NCBI RefSeq assembly: GCF_014204945.1
Contig: NZ_JACHMN010000003.1
Span: 1,860,001-1,924,000, forward strand
DNA from: Allocatelliglobosispora scoriae
GTDB lineage: Bacteria; Actinomycetota; Actinomycetes; Mycobacteriales; Micromonosporaceae
DNA length: 64,000 nt
Reading direction: 5' to 3'
Below are positions 8,907-19,170 of the stretch, piece after piece. Under the pieces are notes generated by a model. It saw only the letters and a program-made list of their open reading frames with translations. It made no database searches and was not told the origin of the DNA. Both the position numbers and the translations under genes were made by a program. How positions within the stretch are numbered: the first letter of the stretch is position 1; each line of letters opens with the position of its first letter.

Positions 8907-9079
8907 CTGAAGTTCCCCGTCGGTCGAAGGGGCACGCGACCCGGGCGCCGCGGCGTGTCCGAAAACCATAGATGCCCGTGATTGCCGAGGCCATCGGTCG
9001 TCCGGGCGACCCGCGGCAGGGTCACCCCCATTTCCGGGTACGCCGTCAGCCGCCCCCTGCTGCGAGGAGGCGGCTGACG

Positions 9080-9254
9080 GAGAGCTTCGCGGAGCGCGCC
9101 GCGGTGCCTGGGCTGAGAGCTTCGCGGAGCGCGCCGTGGTGCCTGGGCTGAGAGCTTCGCGGAGCGCGCCGCGGCGCCTGGACTAGAGCTTCACGGATCG
9201 CGCTGCGGTGCCTGGGCTGAGAGCTTCGCGGAGCGCGCCGCGGCGCCTGGACTG
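9080..9254. repeat. five tandem copies of a 35-bp repeat
   Basis: In the 360-bp gap between two reverse-strand genes, a 35-bp unit beginning GAGAGCTTCGCGGAGCGCG is repeated head to tail five times (starts near 9080, 9115, 9150, 9184, 9219; one copy is a base short). The sequence continues into related GGAGCGCAGCGACGAG text. There are no spacers, so this is not a CRISPR array. No credible gene lies in the gap. Confidence 0.85.
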
Positions 9255-9331
9255 AGGAGCGCAGCGACGAGGGAAGGCGCCGCACAGGGGCGCGCGGAGC
9301 GAAGCGACCCAGTAATAGTGCGACAGCTCGT

Positions 9332-10585
9332 TCAGTACCCGTAGCGGTTCTTCAGGTGGCGCCACCAGTCGCGCAGCATCCACCTGTCGAAGTCGGTGAT
9401 CTGCGTGGCGCTCCCCGCCTTCATGATGAAGCCGCCCACGCCGGTGGGGGTCCAGTCGTAGAAGTCGTCCAGGCCGAACGTGTGGCCCATCTCGTGCAGC
9501 AGGATGTGGATGTTGTCGGCGCCGACGTTGCCGACCAGATATTCGGAGCCGATGCGCTGGCCCCAGTCACCGCCCGCGCCGCCGCTCATGCCCGCGGTCA
9601 GCCACAGCGACTGGTCGTAGTGCCGGGCCGCGCCGCCGGGGCAGCCGGAGTAGTTGCCGTCCTGGTGGAAGAATCGGCCGCAGGGCTCGGAGCACTGCGG
9701 CGCGTTCTCGCGGATGTTGTTGACATAGATGTCGACCGAGTTGTCCGACCACTGCAGGGTCGAGCGGTCCCGGACCGCCCAGCCGACCACGCGGATGGGG
9801 ACGGTGGCGTAGGGCCAGCCGTTGTGCCCGGCCATCACGTCCATCCACTTCTTGGACTGCCGCGCGAGTGCGGCGTGGATCTGGTCGCGCAGCGCCGCCG
9901 TCACCGGCGCGGTGGAGTCCCAGCGGACGCAGTAGTTGAGGAATCCGCCGTTCGCCACCACCTGGTCCCAGCCGTAGTTGCGGAAGCCGTAGAGGTTGCT
10001 GTAGGTGCTCTCCACGTGTGACCAGACCTCGCCTAGCGGTGTCACCAGCGAGGCCGGCGGGTTCCAGCCGCTGGTCGGCGGCGGGCTGCTGGAGGTCGAC
10101 GGGCTCGCGGACGGCGATCGGCTCGGGGTGGGGCTGGCCGGCGGGGGAGTGGTGGGTGTGGTCGTGCCGGTGCAGGTGACCCCGTTGAGGGCGAACGAGG
10201 CGGGGGCGGGGTTGCTGCCGGTCCAGGAGCCGTTGAAGCCGAAGGCGACCGTGGCGCCGGTGCCGATGGAGCCGTTGTAGCCGACGTCGACGGCGGTGGC
10301 CTGCGATCCGCTCATCGTGGTGGTGGCACCCCAGGCCTGGGTGACCTGCTGCCCGGCGGGGAATGTCCACACCAGACGCCAGGAGGCGACGGGGTCACCC
10401 AGGTTGGTGATCGAGACGTTGGCGGTGAAGCCGCCGCCCCACTGGGACGGCACGGTGTAGGCGACCCGGCAGCCGGCGGCGGCGGCCTGGGCGGTCGCGA
10501 CCGCCGTCCCGCTGGCGGCGACCGCTCCGGCGAGGACGGCGCACAGGGCGAAGGATCGGAACCTGCGGTGTGGATGGGTTTTCAT
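9332..10585 (-). CDS. secreted CBM2-zinc metalloprotease
   Basis: A 417-residue exported enzyme. Signal peptide 1-37 is followed by a family 2 carbohydrate-binding module (about 38-140: CRVAYTVPSQWGGGF, the aromatic WTFPAG, and a closing Cys in LNGVTC). A Pro/Ser/Thr linker (about 142-175) leads to a catalytic domain with a zinc motif HEMGHTFGLDDFYDW near the C-terminus, a metzincin-like HExxHxxGxxD signature. The ATG at 10585 has an AAAGGAG ribosome site. Attaching a cellulose- or chitin-binding module to a peptidase suggests digestion of wall-embedded proteins in plant or fungal biomass. Confidence 0.88.
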   Translation of the reverse strand: MKTHPHRRFRSFALCAVLAGAVAASGTAVATAQAAAAGCRVAYTVPSQWGGGFTANVSITNLGDPVASWRLVWTFPAGQQVTQAWGATTTMSGSQATAVDVGYNGSIGTGATVAFGFNGSWTGSNPAPASFALNGVTCTGTTTPTTPPPASPTPSRSPSASPSTSSSPPPTSGWNPPASLVTPLGEVWSHVESTYSNLYGFRNYGWDQVVANGGFLNYCVRWDSTAPVTAALRDQIHAALARQSKKWMDVMAGHNGWPYATVPIRVVGWAVRDRSTLQWSDNSVDIYVNNIRENAPQCSEPCGRFFHQDGNYSGCPGGAARHYDQSLWLTAGMSGGAGGDWGQRIGSEYLVGNVGADNIHILLHEMGHTFGLDDFYDWTPTGVGGFIMKAGSATQITDFDRWMLRDWWRHLKNRYGY

Positions 10586-10630
10586 GGCGCTCCTTTGTCG
10601 TGGGCGTTGACGACGCGCGAGGGTGACCAT

Positions 10631-10653
10631 ATTAGTTGGATATATAAACTAAT
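10631..10653. promoter_or_regulatory. inverted repeat ATTAGTT-N9-AACTAAT
   Basis: Seven-base arms separated by GGATATATA lie 46 bp upstream of the CBM2-metalloprotease start, in an island of AT-rich DNA. The form suits a dimeric regulator (for example MarR-like) over the promoter; this is inferred from symmetry only. Confidence 0.4.
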
Positions 10654-10658
10654 TCAAT

Positions 10659-10690
10659 CGTCCGCCCCGGTCGCGGGACCGGGGCGGACG
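10659..10690 (-). terminator. hairpin terminator after the GH43 gene
   Basis: Perfect 14-bp arms (10659-10672 and 10677-10690) with a GCGG loop, lying just past the GH43 stop codon on the reverse strand. Confidence 0.65.
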
Positions 10691-10697
10691 CGATCGG

Positions 10698-12458
10698 TCA
10701 GGAGGCGGGCTCGCCCGAGGGCGCGGTCAGGGTGGTGCCGAGCGCGACGGGGGTGCCGAGGTTCGGCGTACCGTCCGCGTTCCAGGTGATCTTCTGGGCG
10801 CGGGTGGACCGGTTGATGTCGCAGCCGCCGTTCACGGAGCTGTTGCCGTGGTAGACGATCCAGTCCTCGGTGCCGTCGGGCGACTTGAAGAACCCGTTGT
10901 GGCCGGGGCCGTAGACGCTGTTGGCGTTGGAGCGCTGGAAGACCGGGTTCGGCGACTTGGTCCACGACGACGCCAGCAGCGGGTCGCCGGTGCCGTTGTA
11001 GGTGATCATGCCGAGCTTGTAGTCCGGCGTGGAGCAGTGGCTGGTGGAGTAGACGATGAAGGTCTTCCCGTTGCGCTGGATGACCTCGCCGCCCTCGGCG
11101 ACGGCGCCGCCGACCGTCTCCCAGCTCAGGGTGGGCGTCACCAGGGTGCGGCGGGTGCCGCTCGCGGTCCACGGATTGCTCAGCGGCCGGATGAACAGCG
11201 GCTGCGACCCGTTGTAGAACGTCCCGAGCAGGTAGAGGTTGCCGTTGAGCTGCAGGATGCCCGGGTCGAGCTCCCAGGTGTTGTCGGCGGTCGGGTCGAG
11301 CAGGTCGGCCTTGAAGGTGTAGGGGCCCATCGGGTCGAGCCCGGCGCTCTCCAGCACGTGGATCCGCTGGGTGCCGAGGTCGTAGGGTTCGCGGCCGGCC
11401 GTGTAGTAGAAGTACCACCGCTGCCCGTTGGGGCCTGAGAGCAGGTGGAACTCCGGCGCCCACATGGTGCCCGCGCCGTTGGGGTTGGTGAGGTTGAACA
11501 GCACCTGGTCGGTGGCGGTGGCGAGGCCGCGCAGGGTGGTCGCCCTGCGCATGGTGATGGTGCGGTTCCACGTCGTGGTGGCGAGGTAGTAGTAGCCGTT
11601 GTAATACTGCAGCCACGGGTCGGGCCCGGCCTGCTTGAGCGGGTTGGTGAACGTGTTCGTCGAGCCGCCCGAGGTGATGGTCCAGGTGAAGGTCGCGCTG
11701 CCGCTGACACCGGCACTCGTCGCGGTGGCGGTGACGGAGTAGGACGCGACGGTGGTCGGGGTGCCGCTGATGACACCGGTGGCGCTGTTGATGCTCAGCC
11801 CGGCGGGCAGGCCGGTCGCCGCCCACGTGTAGGTGGTGCCGCCGGAGGCGGACAGGGTCAGCGACGTGGCGGTGTTGACGGCGGTGGAGCGGCTGCCGGG
11901 GTTGGCCACGGTGACGGTGGTGCCGCCGCTGGTGAATCCGGCGAGCCGCCAGATCCGGCTGGTGGCGGTGCTGCACGGCAACTGCACCAGGCCGGTGTTG
12001 ACGGTGGAGGCTCCGCCCGCCGGGACGACGCACTTACTCGACCCGACGGAGAGGAGGTTGAAGGTCTTGTCGGTGCCGCTGACCGTCACCGGGTTGAGCT
12101 TCCACCGCTGGTTGGGGTTGCTGTGGCAGCCCCACTGGATGATCGTGGCGTTGTCGGCGGTCGAGGCGCCGAAGACGTCGACGCACTTCGAGGCGACGGT
12201 GGCGATCGTGTAGGTGTCGGTGGTGCCCGACACCGGCGTGAAGGTGAACTGCTGGTAGGCGGCGCCGGTGCAGGCCTGCTGCGTGAGCTGCACGGCGTCG
12301 GCCGTGGAGCCGCCGGGTAGCGCCATGCAGTTGCCGCCGTTGGAGTTGACCAGCGTGGTGGTGAAGGTCGCGATCGCGGCGGCGGGCTGCGGGACGAGCA
12401 GCATCGCGGCCACGAAGAGCGGCACGCTGAGGAGCGTGAGCTTTCGGGAGCGGTTCAT
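10698..12458 (-). CDS. secreted ricin-lectin/Ig/GH43 arabinan-active glycosidase
   Basis: A 586-residue exported glycoside hydrolase. The signal peptide (NRSRKLTLLSVPLFVAAMLL to AAA) is followed by a ricin-type beta-trefoil (about 30-160, with motifs such as QQFTF, CVDVFG and QWGCHSNPNQRW), a putative-Ig (He_PIG-like) domain (about 175-265, LPAGLSINSATGVISGTP), and a five-bladed GH43 domain (about 275-586). In the GH43 domain, AGPDPW, TMWAPE and WELDPGI supply the expected Asp/Asp/Glu pattern. Alpha-L-arabinofuranosidase or arabinanase activity is the usual outcome. The ATG at 12458 has GGAGG at the right distance. Three CGAAA/TTTCG palindromes lie upstream. Confidence 0.88.
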   Translation of the reverse strand: MNRSRKLTLLSVPLFVAAMLLVPQPAAAIATFTTTLVNSNGGNCMALPGGSTADAVQLTQQACTGAAYQQFTFTPVSGTTDTYTIATVASKCVDVFGASTADNATIIQWGCHSNPNQRWKLNPVTVSGTDKTFNLLSVGSSKCVVPAGGASTVNTGLVQLPCSTATSRIWRLAGFTSGGTTVTVANPGSRSTAVNTATSLTLSASGGTTYTWAATGLPAGLSINSATGVISGTPTTVASYSVTATATSAGVSGSATFTWTITSGGSTNTFTNPLKQAGPDPWLQYYNGYYYLATTTWNRTITMRRATTLRGLATATDQVLFNLTNPNGAGTMWAPEFHLLSGPNGQRWYFYYTAGREPYDLGTQRIHVLESAGLDPMGPYTFKADLLDPTADNTWELDPGILQLNGNLYLLGTFYNGSQPLFIRPLSNPWTASGTRRTLVTPTLSWETVGGAVAEGGEVIQRNGKTFIVYSTSHCSTPDYKLGMITYNGTGDPLLASSWTKSPNPVFQRSNANSVYGPGHNGFFKSPDGTEDWIVYHGNSSVNGGCDINRSTRAQKITWNADGTPNLGTPVALGTTLTAPSGEPAS

Positions 12459-12510
12459 TGCGTACAACCTCCGGGTTGGGGGTGGGTTGTTCGAGCGTCA
12501 CGATGCATGA

Positions 12511-12524
12511 CGAAAACCTTTTCG
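12511..12524. promoter_or_regulatory. palindrome CGAAAACCTTTTCG
   Basis: Six-base arms with a 2-nt centre, 53 bp upstream of the GH43 start. It shares the CGAAA/TTTCG half-sites with two stronger palindromes further upstream, so it is probably one of several sites for the same repressor. Confidence 0.45.
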
Positions 12525-12583
12525 GCAAGCGGCAACCGTGACATGTTCGTGATCCAATGGACACTGAGGAGGCTGGCGGCGAT

Positions 12584-12612
12584 CGACTGACCGAAAGGCT
12601 TTCGGTCAGTCG
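12584..12612. promoter_or_regulatory. 29-bp inverted repeat with CCGAAAG-g-CTTTCGG core
   Basis: Perfect 14-bp arms around a single G. It lies 126 bp upstream of the GH43 gene and overlaps the next palindrome. The odd-numbered CGAA-N-TTCG form resembles operators described for Streptomyces xylan/xylose repressors; that resemblance is from memory and untested. Confidence 0.55.
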
Positions 12613-12624
12613 AAATATTTCGAC
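12609..12624. promoter_or_regulatory. palindrome GTCGAAATATTTCGAC
   Basis: A perfect 16-bp palindrome that overlaps the 29-bp repeat by four bases, so two operator dimers would sit side by side on the DNA between the GH43 gene and the rightward hypothetical gene at 12754. Confidence 0.5.
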
Positions 12625-12753
12625 AGGCGGAGCGGTGGCGCGGCGGTGCGAAAGGGCGGCGAATCCGCGCGGCGGGCATTGTCGGCGAGGACTAGTAAAC
12701 TGCTGCTGCTGTCCGGTCCCACCGCCACGAACGGGCCGCGAGAGGAGCCGTCG

Positions 12754-13380
12754 ATGACCGACTCGACCACCGAGGGATATGAAGTCAGCGCCGCCGAGAT
12801 CGAGGGCATGGTGCGCAACCTGTGCGGCTACGCCCTGGGCGAGCCGGATCCGCTGCTGCGCTACGCGGACCTCACCCACCAGCAGGTCCTCTTCGACGGC
12901 ATCGTCGCCGCGCTCCAGCGCGCGCGGGGCCGGGCGGTCGCGGACCTCATCGTCGCGGGCACGCCGATAGACACCGTCGCCACCACGACCAACCTCGCCA
13001 CGGTGGCCCGGGTGAAAAAGCTCGTCAGCCTGGCCGGCGAGACCGAGCGGGTGAAGACCGCTCTGACGCCGCCCAAGGCGGTGCCGGCGAAGGCGCGGAA
13101 GAAGGCCGTTGCGCCGCCCGATCCGGTCATCGCCACCATCGCCGTTCCGGTCGATCCCGCCACCGCCAACCGCCCGCCGGCCGCGCCGCCCGCGGTGCGG
13201 CCGCCCGCCGCGGTGCCACCCGCTGCGCCGCCCACCGCCATGCCGCCATCGGCTGCGGTGCCGCCGCGGCTCGCCACGGCGACCGACAAGCGCGTGCTGA
13301 CGGCGGCCGAACTCGAAGCGCTCGGCATCGGCGGCCGGGGATCGATCCCGACGAAGCGGCCACGCGCCTCGACACATTGA
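12754..13380 (+). CDS. hypothetical protein with helical N-terminus and Ala/Pro-rich tail
   Basis: A 208-residue protein I do not recognise. The first 100 residues are helical and regular (EIEGMVRNLCGYALGE, then ALQRARGRAVADLIVAG and a possible helix-turn-helix PIDTVATTTNLATVARVKKL). Residues about 110-185 are a low-complexity Ala/Pro/Lys linker, and the tail ends in RVLTAAELEALGIGG. The ATG at 12754 follows AGAGGAG. A cytoplasmic, possibly nucleic-acid-binding protein is the most that can be said. Confidence 0.7.
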   Translation: MTDSTTEGYEVSAAEIEGMVRNLCGYALGEPDPLLRYADLTHQQVLFDGIVAALQRARGRAVADLIVAGTPIDTVATTTNLATVARVKKLVSLAGETERVKTALTPPKAVPAKARKKAVAPPDPVIATIAVPVDPATANRPPAAPPAVRPPAAVPPAAPPTAMPPSAAVPPRLATATDKRVLTAAELEALGIGGRGSIPTKRPRASTH

Positions 13381-13411
13381 CTCATATAGATCTTTAGCCC
13401 ATCGTGGTGGG

Positions 13412-13966
13412 ATGAGATTCGATCTGAAGCGAGTCGCTGTGGCCACCCTCGCCGCAGCAGCGATGACGCTGTCCATCCAGGCGCTCGGTCCGGGCACGGC
13501 AACAGCCGCGCCCGCCGTTGCCTCCGTGCGGGTCCTCTACTACGACGCGAGCGGGGCCGGCGAGTTCGTCAACGCCGTGCACCAGGGCGCGGCCAACTGG
13601 AACGCCCGCGTCACCAACGTGCGGCTGGAGCGGTGGACCTCCGGCCGCACCCGCAACGTCCGGGTGCTCGTCGACAACGGCTGGCCCCGCGCCTACGTCA
13701 ACTCGCTGGGCAACGGCACCATCTACATGGGACGGCAGGCGGTGACGGAGGGCCACAACCCGACCCGGATCGCCGCTCACGAGCTGGGCCACATCCTCGG
13801 CCTGCCCGACCGCCGGACCGGTGTCTGCGCGGACCTGATGTCGGGTGCGAGCGCGGGCACGTCGTGCACCAGCGCCGTCCCCAACTCCCGGGAGATCGCC
13901 GAGGTCAACGCCCTGTTCGCCGGCTCGGTGCTGGTCGCGGCGGGCTGGCGGAGCGAGGCGGGCTGA
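13412..13966 (+). CDS. snapalysin-family (M7) secreted zinc protease
   Basis: A 184-residue exported metalloprotease. The signal peptide covers residues 1-33 (ATLAAAAMTLSIQAL to AAPAVA). The catalytic motif AAHELGHILGLPDRR is the short HExxHxxGxxD form of snapalysins, the small neutral proteases of streptomycetes. Two cysteines follow (GVCADLM, GTSCTS) and can form the family's disulfide. The length matches the family. It is monocistronic and ends at a strong hairpin shared with a convergent gene. Confidence 0.93.
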   Translation: MRFDLKRVAVATLAAAAMTLSIQALGPGTATAAPAVASVRVLYYDASGAGEFVNAVHQGAANWNARVTNVRLERWTSGRTRNVRVLVDNGWPRAYVNSLGNGTIYMGRQAVTEGHNPTRIAAHELGHILGLPDRRTGVCADLMSGASAGTSCTSAVPNSREIAEVNALFAGSVLVAAGWRSEAG

Positions 13967-13974
13967 TCCGACCG

Positions 13975-14004
13975 GCAGGGCCGCTCCCCGCGGAGCGGCC
14001 CTGC
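13975..14004. terminator. bidirectional hairpin terminator
   Basis: Perfect 13-bp arms (13975-13987, 13992-14004) with a 4-nt loop lie between the convergent snapalysin and flavin monooxygenase genes. Confidence 0.75.
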
Positions 14005-14017
14005 TTCGACAAGCCGG

Positions 14018-15211
14018 CTACGCGGGGTACGCCTTGAGCGTGATCGCGTCCGCCTTGCCCGCCTGCTTGGCCATGATCTGCCGCATCGGCCAGTGGTTGA
14101 CCATGCCCATGGAGATGTTGCGCAGCGAGATCATGAGCTGCGAGTTCGGGGCGTAGCCGCTGATCCCGCCGGGCGGCAGCTCCATGCACTGCTCGACATA
14201 GCCGCGCATCTCGTCCTGGTACCGGGCGAACGCGCCCTCGTGGTCGTCCGGGGTCGAGGCGAGCTCACCGGCGAGCACGTAGCCGCCGACGAGGGAGAGG
14301 CTCGTGCCGAGGCCGGACAGCGGGGAACCGCAGTAACCCGCGTCTCCGGCGAGGGTGATCCGGCCCCGGGACCACCGGTCGACGCGTACCTGGCTGATGC
14401 TGTCGAAGTAGAAGTCGGGCGCCTCCCACACCGCGTCGAGCAGCTGCGGCACCAGCCACCGCGACCGGGCGTGCCGCTCGGCGAGGATCTCCTTCTGGGC
14501 CTGGACGTCGTGCCGGTCGTAGGCGAGCTCCGGCGACCGGAAGCTCAGCGACGCCTTCGCCGTGCCGCCGCGCTCGGGCCGCAGGCTCGCGACGAGGCCG
14601 CCGGGCGCGTTGTACATCAGGAACCAGTCGTCCAGATTCCCCGGGTCCGGGACCGTGAAGTATCCGGTGTAGGCCCCGAGGTGGGTGACGAACCGCGCCT
14701 GTGGCCCGAAGGCGAGCCGCCGGACCCCGGAGTGGACGCCGTCGGCGCCGATCACGAAGTCGAAGGAGCGCACGAGGCCGCTGCCGAAGGTGACCTCGAC
14801 GCCGTCGGTGCCCTCGGCCAGCTCCGCGATCCGGTCCCCGAACAGGTATTCGGTGCCGTCGCGGGTGGCCTGGTAGAGGATCTCGCTCAGGTCGCCGCGC
14901 ATGATCTCGATCTCGGCGACGATGCCGCCACCGCCGAAGGCGTCGGCGGGGACGGCTCCGGTGATCCTGCCCGCGCCGTTGACCAGGGCATAGCCGCGCT
15001 CGTGGACCCCGGCCGCCCGGATCGCGGGCAGGAGGCCCATCTCCTCGACGACCCGGCGCGCGACACCGCGGATGTCGACCGCGTGGCCGCCGGGACGCAG
15101 CGCCGGGCCGACCTCCACGATCGTGGTGGCGAAGCCGTACCGGTGCAGCCAGTGGGCCAGGGCCGGTCCGGTGATGCTCGCTCCGGATATGAGCACACTC
15201 TGCTGACGCAT
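14018..15211 (-). CDS. FAD-dependent aromatic monooxygenase (PHBH/TetX-like)
   Basis: A 397-residue class A flavoprotein monooxygenase. VLISGASITGPALAHWLHRYG is the ADP-binding Rossmann fold (the second Gly of GxGxxG is Ser here), FVIGADGVHSGVRRL is the DG motif, and RITLAGDAGYCGSPLSGLGTSL is the GD motif that contacts the FAD ribityl chain. Close relatives hydroxylate phenolics or inactivate drugs such as rifamycins and tetracyclines. I use the ATG at 15211 because the longer frame runs through the operators. The gene is divergent from a GntR-TetR fusion regulator, the usual layout for an inducible detoxification gene. Confidence 0.9.
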   Translation of the reverse strand: MRQQSVLISGASITGPALAHWLHRYGFATTIVEVGPALRPGGHAVDIRGVARRVVEEMGLLPAIRAAGVHERGYALVNGAGRITGAVPADAFGGGGIVAEIEIMRGDLSEILYQATRDGTEYLFGDRIAELAEGTDGVEVTFGSGLVRSFDFVIGADGVHSGVRRLAFGPQARFVTHLGAYTGYFTVPDPGNLDDWFLMYNAPGGLVASLRPERGGTAKASLSFRSPELAYDRHDVQAQKEILAERHARSRWLVPQLLDAVWEAPDFYFDSISQVRVDRWSRGRITLAGDAGYCGSPLSGLGTSLSLVGGYVLAGELASTPDDHEGAFARYQDEMRGYVEQCMELPPGGISGYAPNSQLMISLRNISMGMVNHWPMRQIMAKQAGKADAITLKAYPA

Positions 15212-15231
15212 CGCGGGATCCCCTATCGTGT

Positions 15232-15265
15232 GTACGCTGTAAGCCGGTAGTGCGTACACCGTAAG
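15232..15265. promoter_or_regulatory. direct repeats GTACGCTGTAAG / GTACACCGTAAG
   Basis: Two 12-bp direct repeats begin 22 bp apart (15232 and 15254), about two helical turns, 20 bp upstream of the monooxygenase start. The same bases contain an inverted pair GTGTACGC (15230-15237) and GCGTACAC (15252-15259). This is a plausible second operator set or part of the monooxygenase promoter. Confidence 0.5.
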
Positions 15266-15288
15266 TTTGGTCGCTTCGGAACGGCAAT

Positions 15289-15302
15289 GTGTACTAGTAC
15301 AC
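15289..15302. promoter_or_regulatory. operator palindrome GTGTACTAGTACAC
   Basis: A perfect 14-bp palindrome in the divergent intergenic region, paired with a near-identical copy 44 bp away. It is the best candidate binding site for the adjacent GntR-TetR fusion protein. Confidence 0.65.
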
Positions 15303-15332
15303 CAGCGTCGACCGGCCAAGGGTGGCGCCCTG

Positions 15333-15346
15333 GTGTACTAGTACAT
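15333..15346. promoter_or_regulatory. operator palindrome GTGTACTAGTACAT
   Basis: The second copy of the 14-bp palindrome, with one terminal mismatch, 18 bp before the regulator's GTG. Its centre is exactly 44 bp from the first copy, placing both on the same DNA face, so autoregulation by looping or cooperative binding is plausible. Confidence 0.65.
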
Positions 15347-15363
15347 GAGGGGAAGGGAGCGCT

Positions 15364-16317
15364 GTGGCGAAGCCGCCGTACCAGCAGATCGCCGACGAGA
15401 TCCGCAACCGCATCGCCACCGGCGACCTGGGCCCCGGCGCTCGCGTACCGTCCGCCCGGCAGATCACCGCCCGGTGGGGGGTCGCGATCGCCACCGCGAC
15501 CAAGGCGCTCGCGATCCTCCAGCACGAGGGGCTGGTGAAGGTGGTGCCGGGGGTCGGCACGGTGGTCGGCGGCGTGCCGCCCCGGCCCGTGCCGGAGCCG
15601 TCCGGCGGCGGGCTGAGCCGGGAGCTGATCGTGGCGACCGCGATCGGTCTCGCCGACGCCGAGGGGATGTCGTCGCTCTCCATGCGCCGCATCGCCACGG
15701 AGCTCGATGTCGCGACGATGTCGCTCTACCGCTACATCCGCAGCAAGGACGAGCTCATCCTGCACATGATCGACGCGGCGTTCGGCGAGCACCCGCTGCC
15801 GGTGAAGCCGGACGGCTGGCGGGCGCAGCTGGAGACGGCGGCGCGCCTGATGTGGGCGCTGTTCCGCCGGCACCGCTGGCTCGCGCCGGTGATGTCGCTG
15901 ACCCGGCCGCAGATCTCGCCCAACGCGCTGGCTCACACCGACTGGGTGCTGACGAGCCTGGACGGTCTCGGTCTCAGCCTGGAGGAGGTCGTGCAGACGC
16001 ATGTCGTCCTCTTCAGCTACGTCCGCGGCCTGGCGACGGCGCTGGAGACCGAGGCCGAGGCGGAGCGGGACACCGGCCTGACCAACGACGAGTGGATGCA
16101 GTCGCAGGAGGCGACGATCACCGCCATGGCCAGGGCGGTCCCGCACTCCTCCGTACTGCGGCTGATGATGGAGTCGGAGCTGGACATGGGCCTGGACTCG
16201 CTGCTCGAATTCGGCCTGACGCGCCTCCTGGACGGGCTCGCGGTCCTCATCGCCCAGCGGCAGGCGGCCGCCCGCGGACGGGCACCGCGCCGGACGGGCA
16301 CCGCCGGCCGGGCCTGA
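15364..16317 (+). CDS. GntR-TetR fusion transcriptional regulator
   Basis: A 317-residue regulator with two DNA-binding domains. Residues 1-68 are a GntR winged helix (YQQIADEIRNRIATGDLGPG, VPSARQITARWGVAIATATK). Residues about 85-135 are a TetR helix-turn-helix (IVATAIGLADAEGMSSLSMR, TMSLYRYIRSKDELI), followed by a TetR_C-like effector domain to about 295. The GTG at 15364 has AGGGGAAGGGAG upstream. This fusion is known in actinobacteria but little studied. It most likely represses itself and the divergent monooxygenase through the two GTGTACTAGTACAC palindromes, with release by an aromatic ligand (inferred). Confidence 0.92.
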   Translation: MAKPPYQQIADEIRNRIATGDLGPGARVPSARQITARWGVAIATATKALAILQHEGLVKVVPGVGTVVGGVPPRPVPEPSGGGLSRELIVATAIGLADAEGMSSLSMRRIATELDVATMSLYRYIRSKDELILHMIDAAFGEHPLPVKPDGWRAQLETAARLMWALFRRHRWLAPVMSLTRPQISPNALAHTDWVLTSLDGLGLSLEEVVQTHVVLFSYVRGLATALETEAEAERDTGLTNDEWMQSQEATITAMARAVPHSSVLRLMMESELDMGLDSLLEFGLTRLLDGLAVLIAQRQAAARGRAPRRTGTAGRA

Positions 16318-16373
16318 CCGGCTCGCCGCCGCGTGAGCGCGCTCCGGCGGGCGCGACGTGATGTTCCGGCGAT

Positions 16374-16413
16374 ATTCTTGACTGATTCCAGAAAACTGAC
16401 CAGAATACGGGAC
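16374..16413 (+). promoter_or_regulatory. furA-katG promoter with overlapping Fur-type operator
   Basis: TTGACT at 16378-16383, an 18-bp spacer and AGAATA at 16402-16407 form a promoter that would start transcription at about 16413-16414, the first base of the furA GTG, giving a leaderless mRNA. Inverted arms ATTCT (16374-16378) and AGAAT (16402-16406) bracket the promoter, as expected for autorepression by FurA. Confidence 0.65.
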
Positions 16414-19120
<2,707 letters not shown>

Positions 19121-19125
19121 TCCAT

Positions 19126-19170
19126 CCGGACGTGCGGGCCGGCCGGACACCGGCCGGCCCGCACGTCCGG
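19126..19170. terminator. 21-bp perfect hairpin, bidirectional terminator
   Basis: Arms 19126-19146 and 19150-19170 are perfectly complementary with a 3-nt loop ACA. The element fills the gap between the convergent katG and M23 peptidase stops. Confidence 0.85.

Noticed and set aside
9080-9254. CRISPR array
   Set aside because: Units are directly contiguous without unique spacers, and no cas gene is present.
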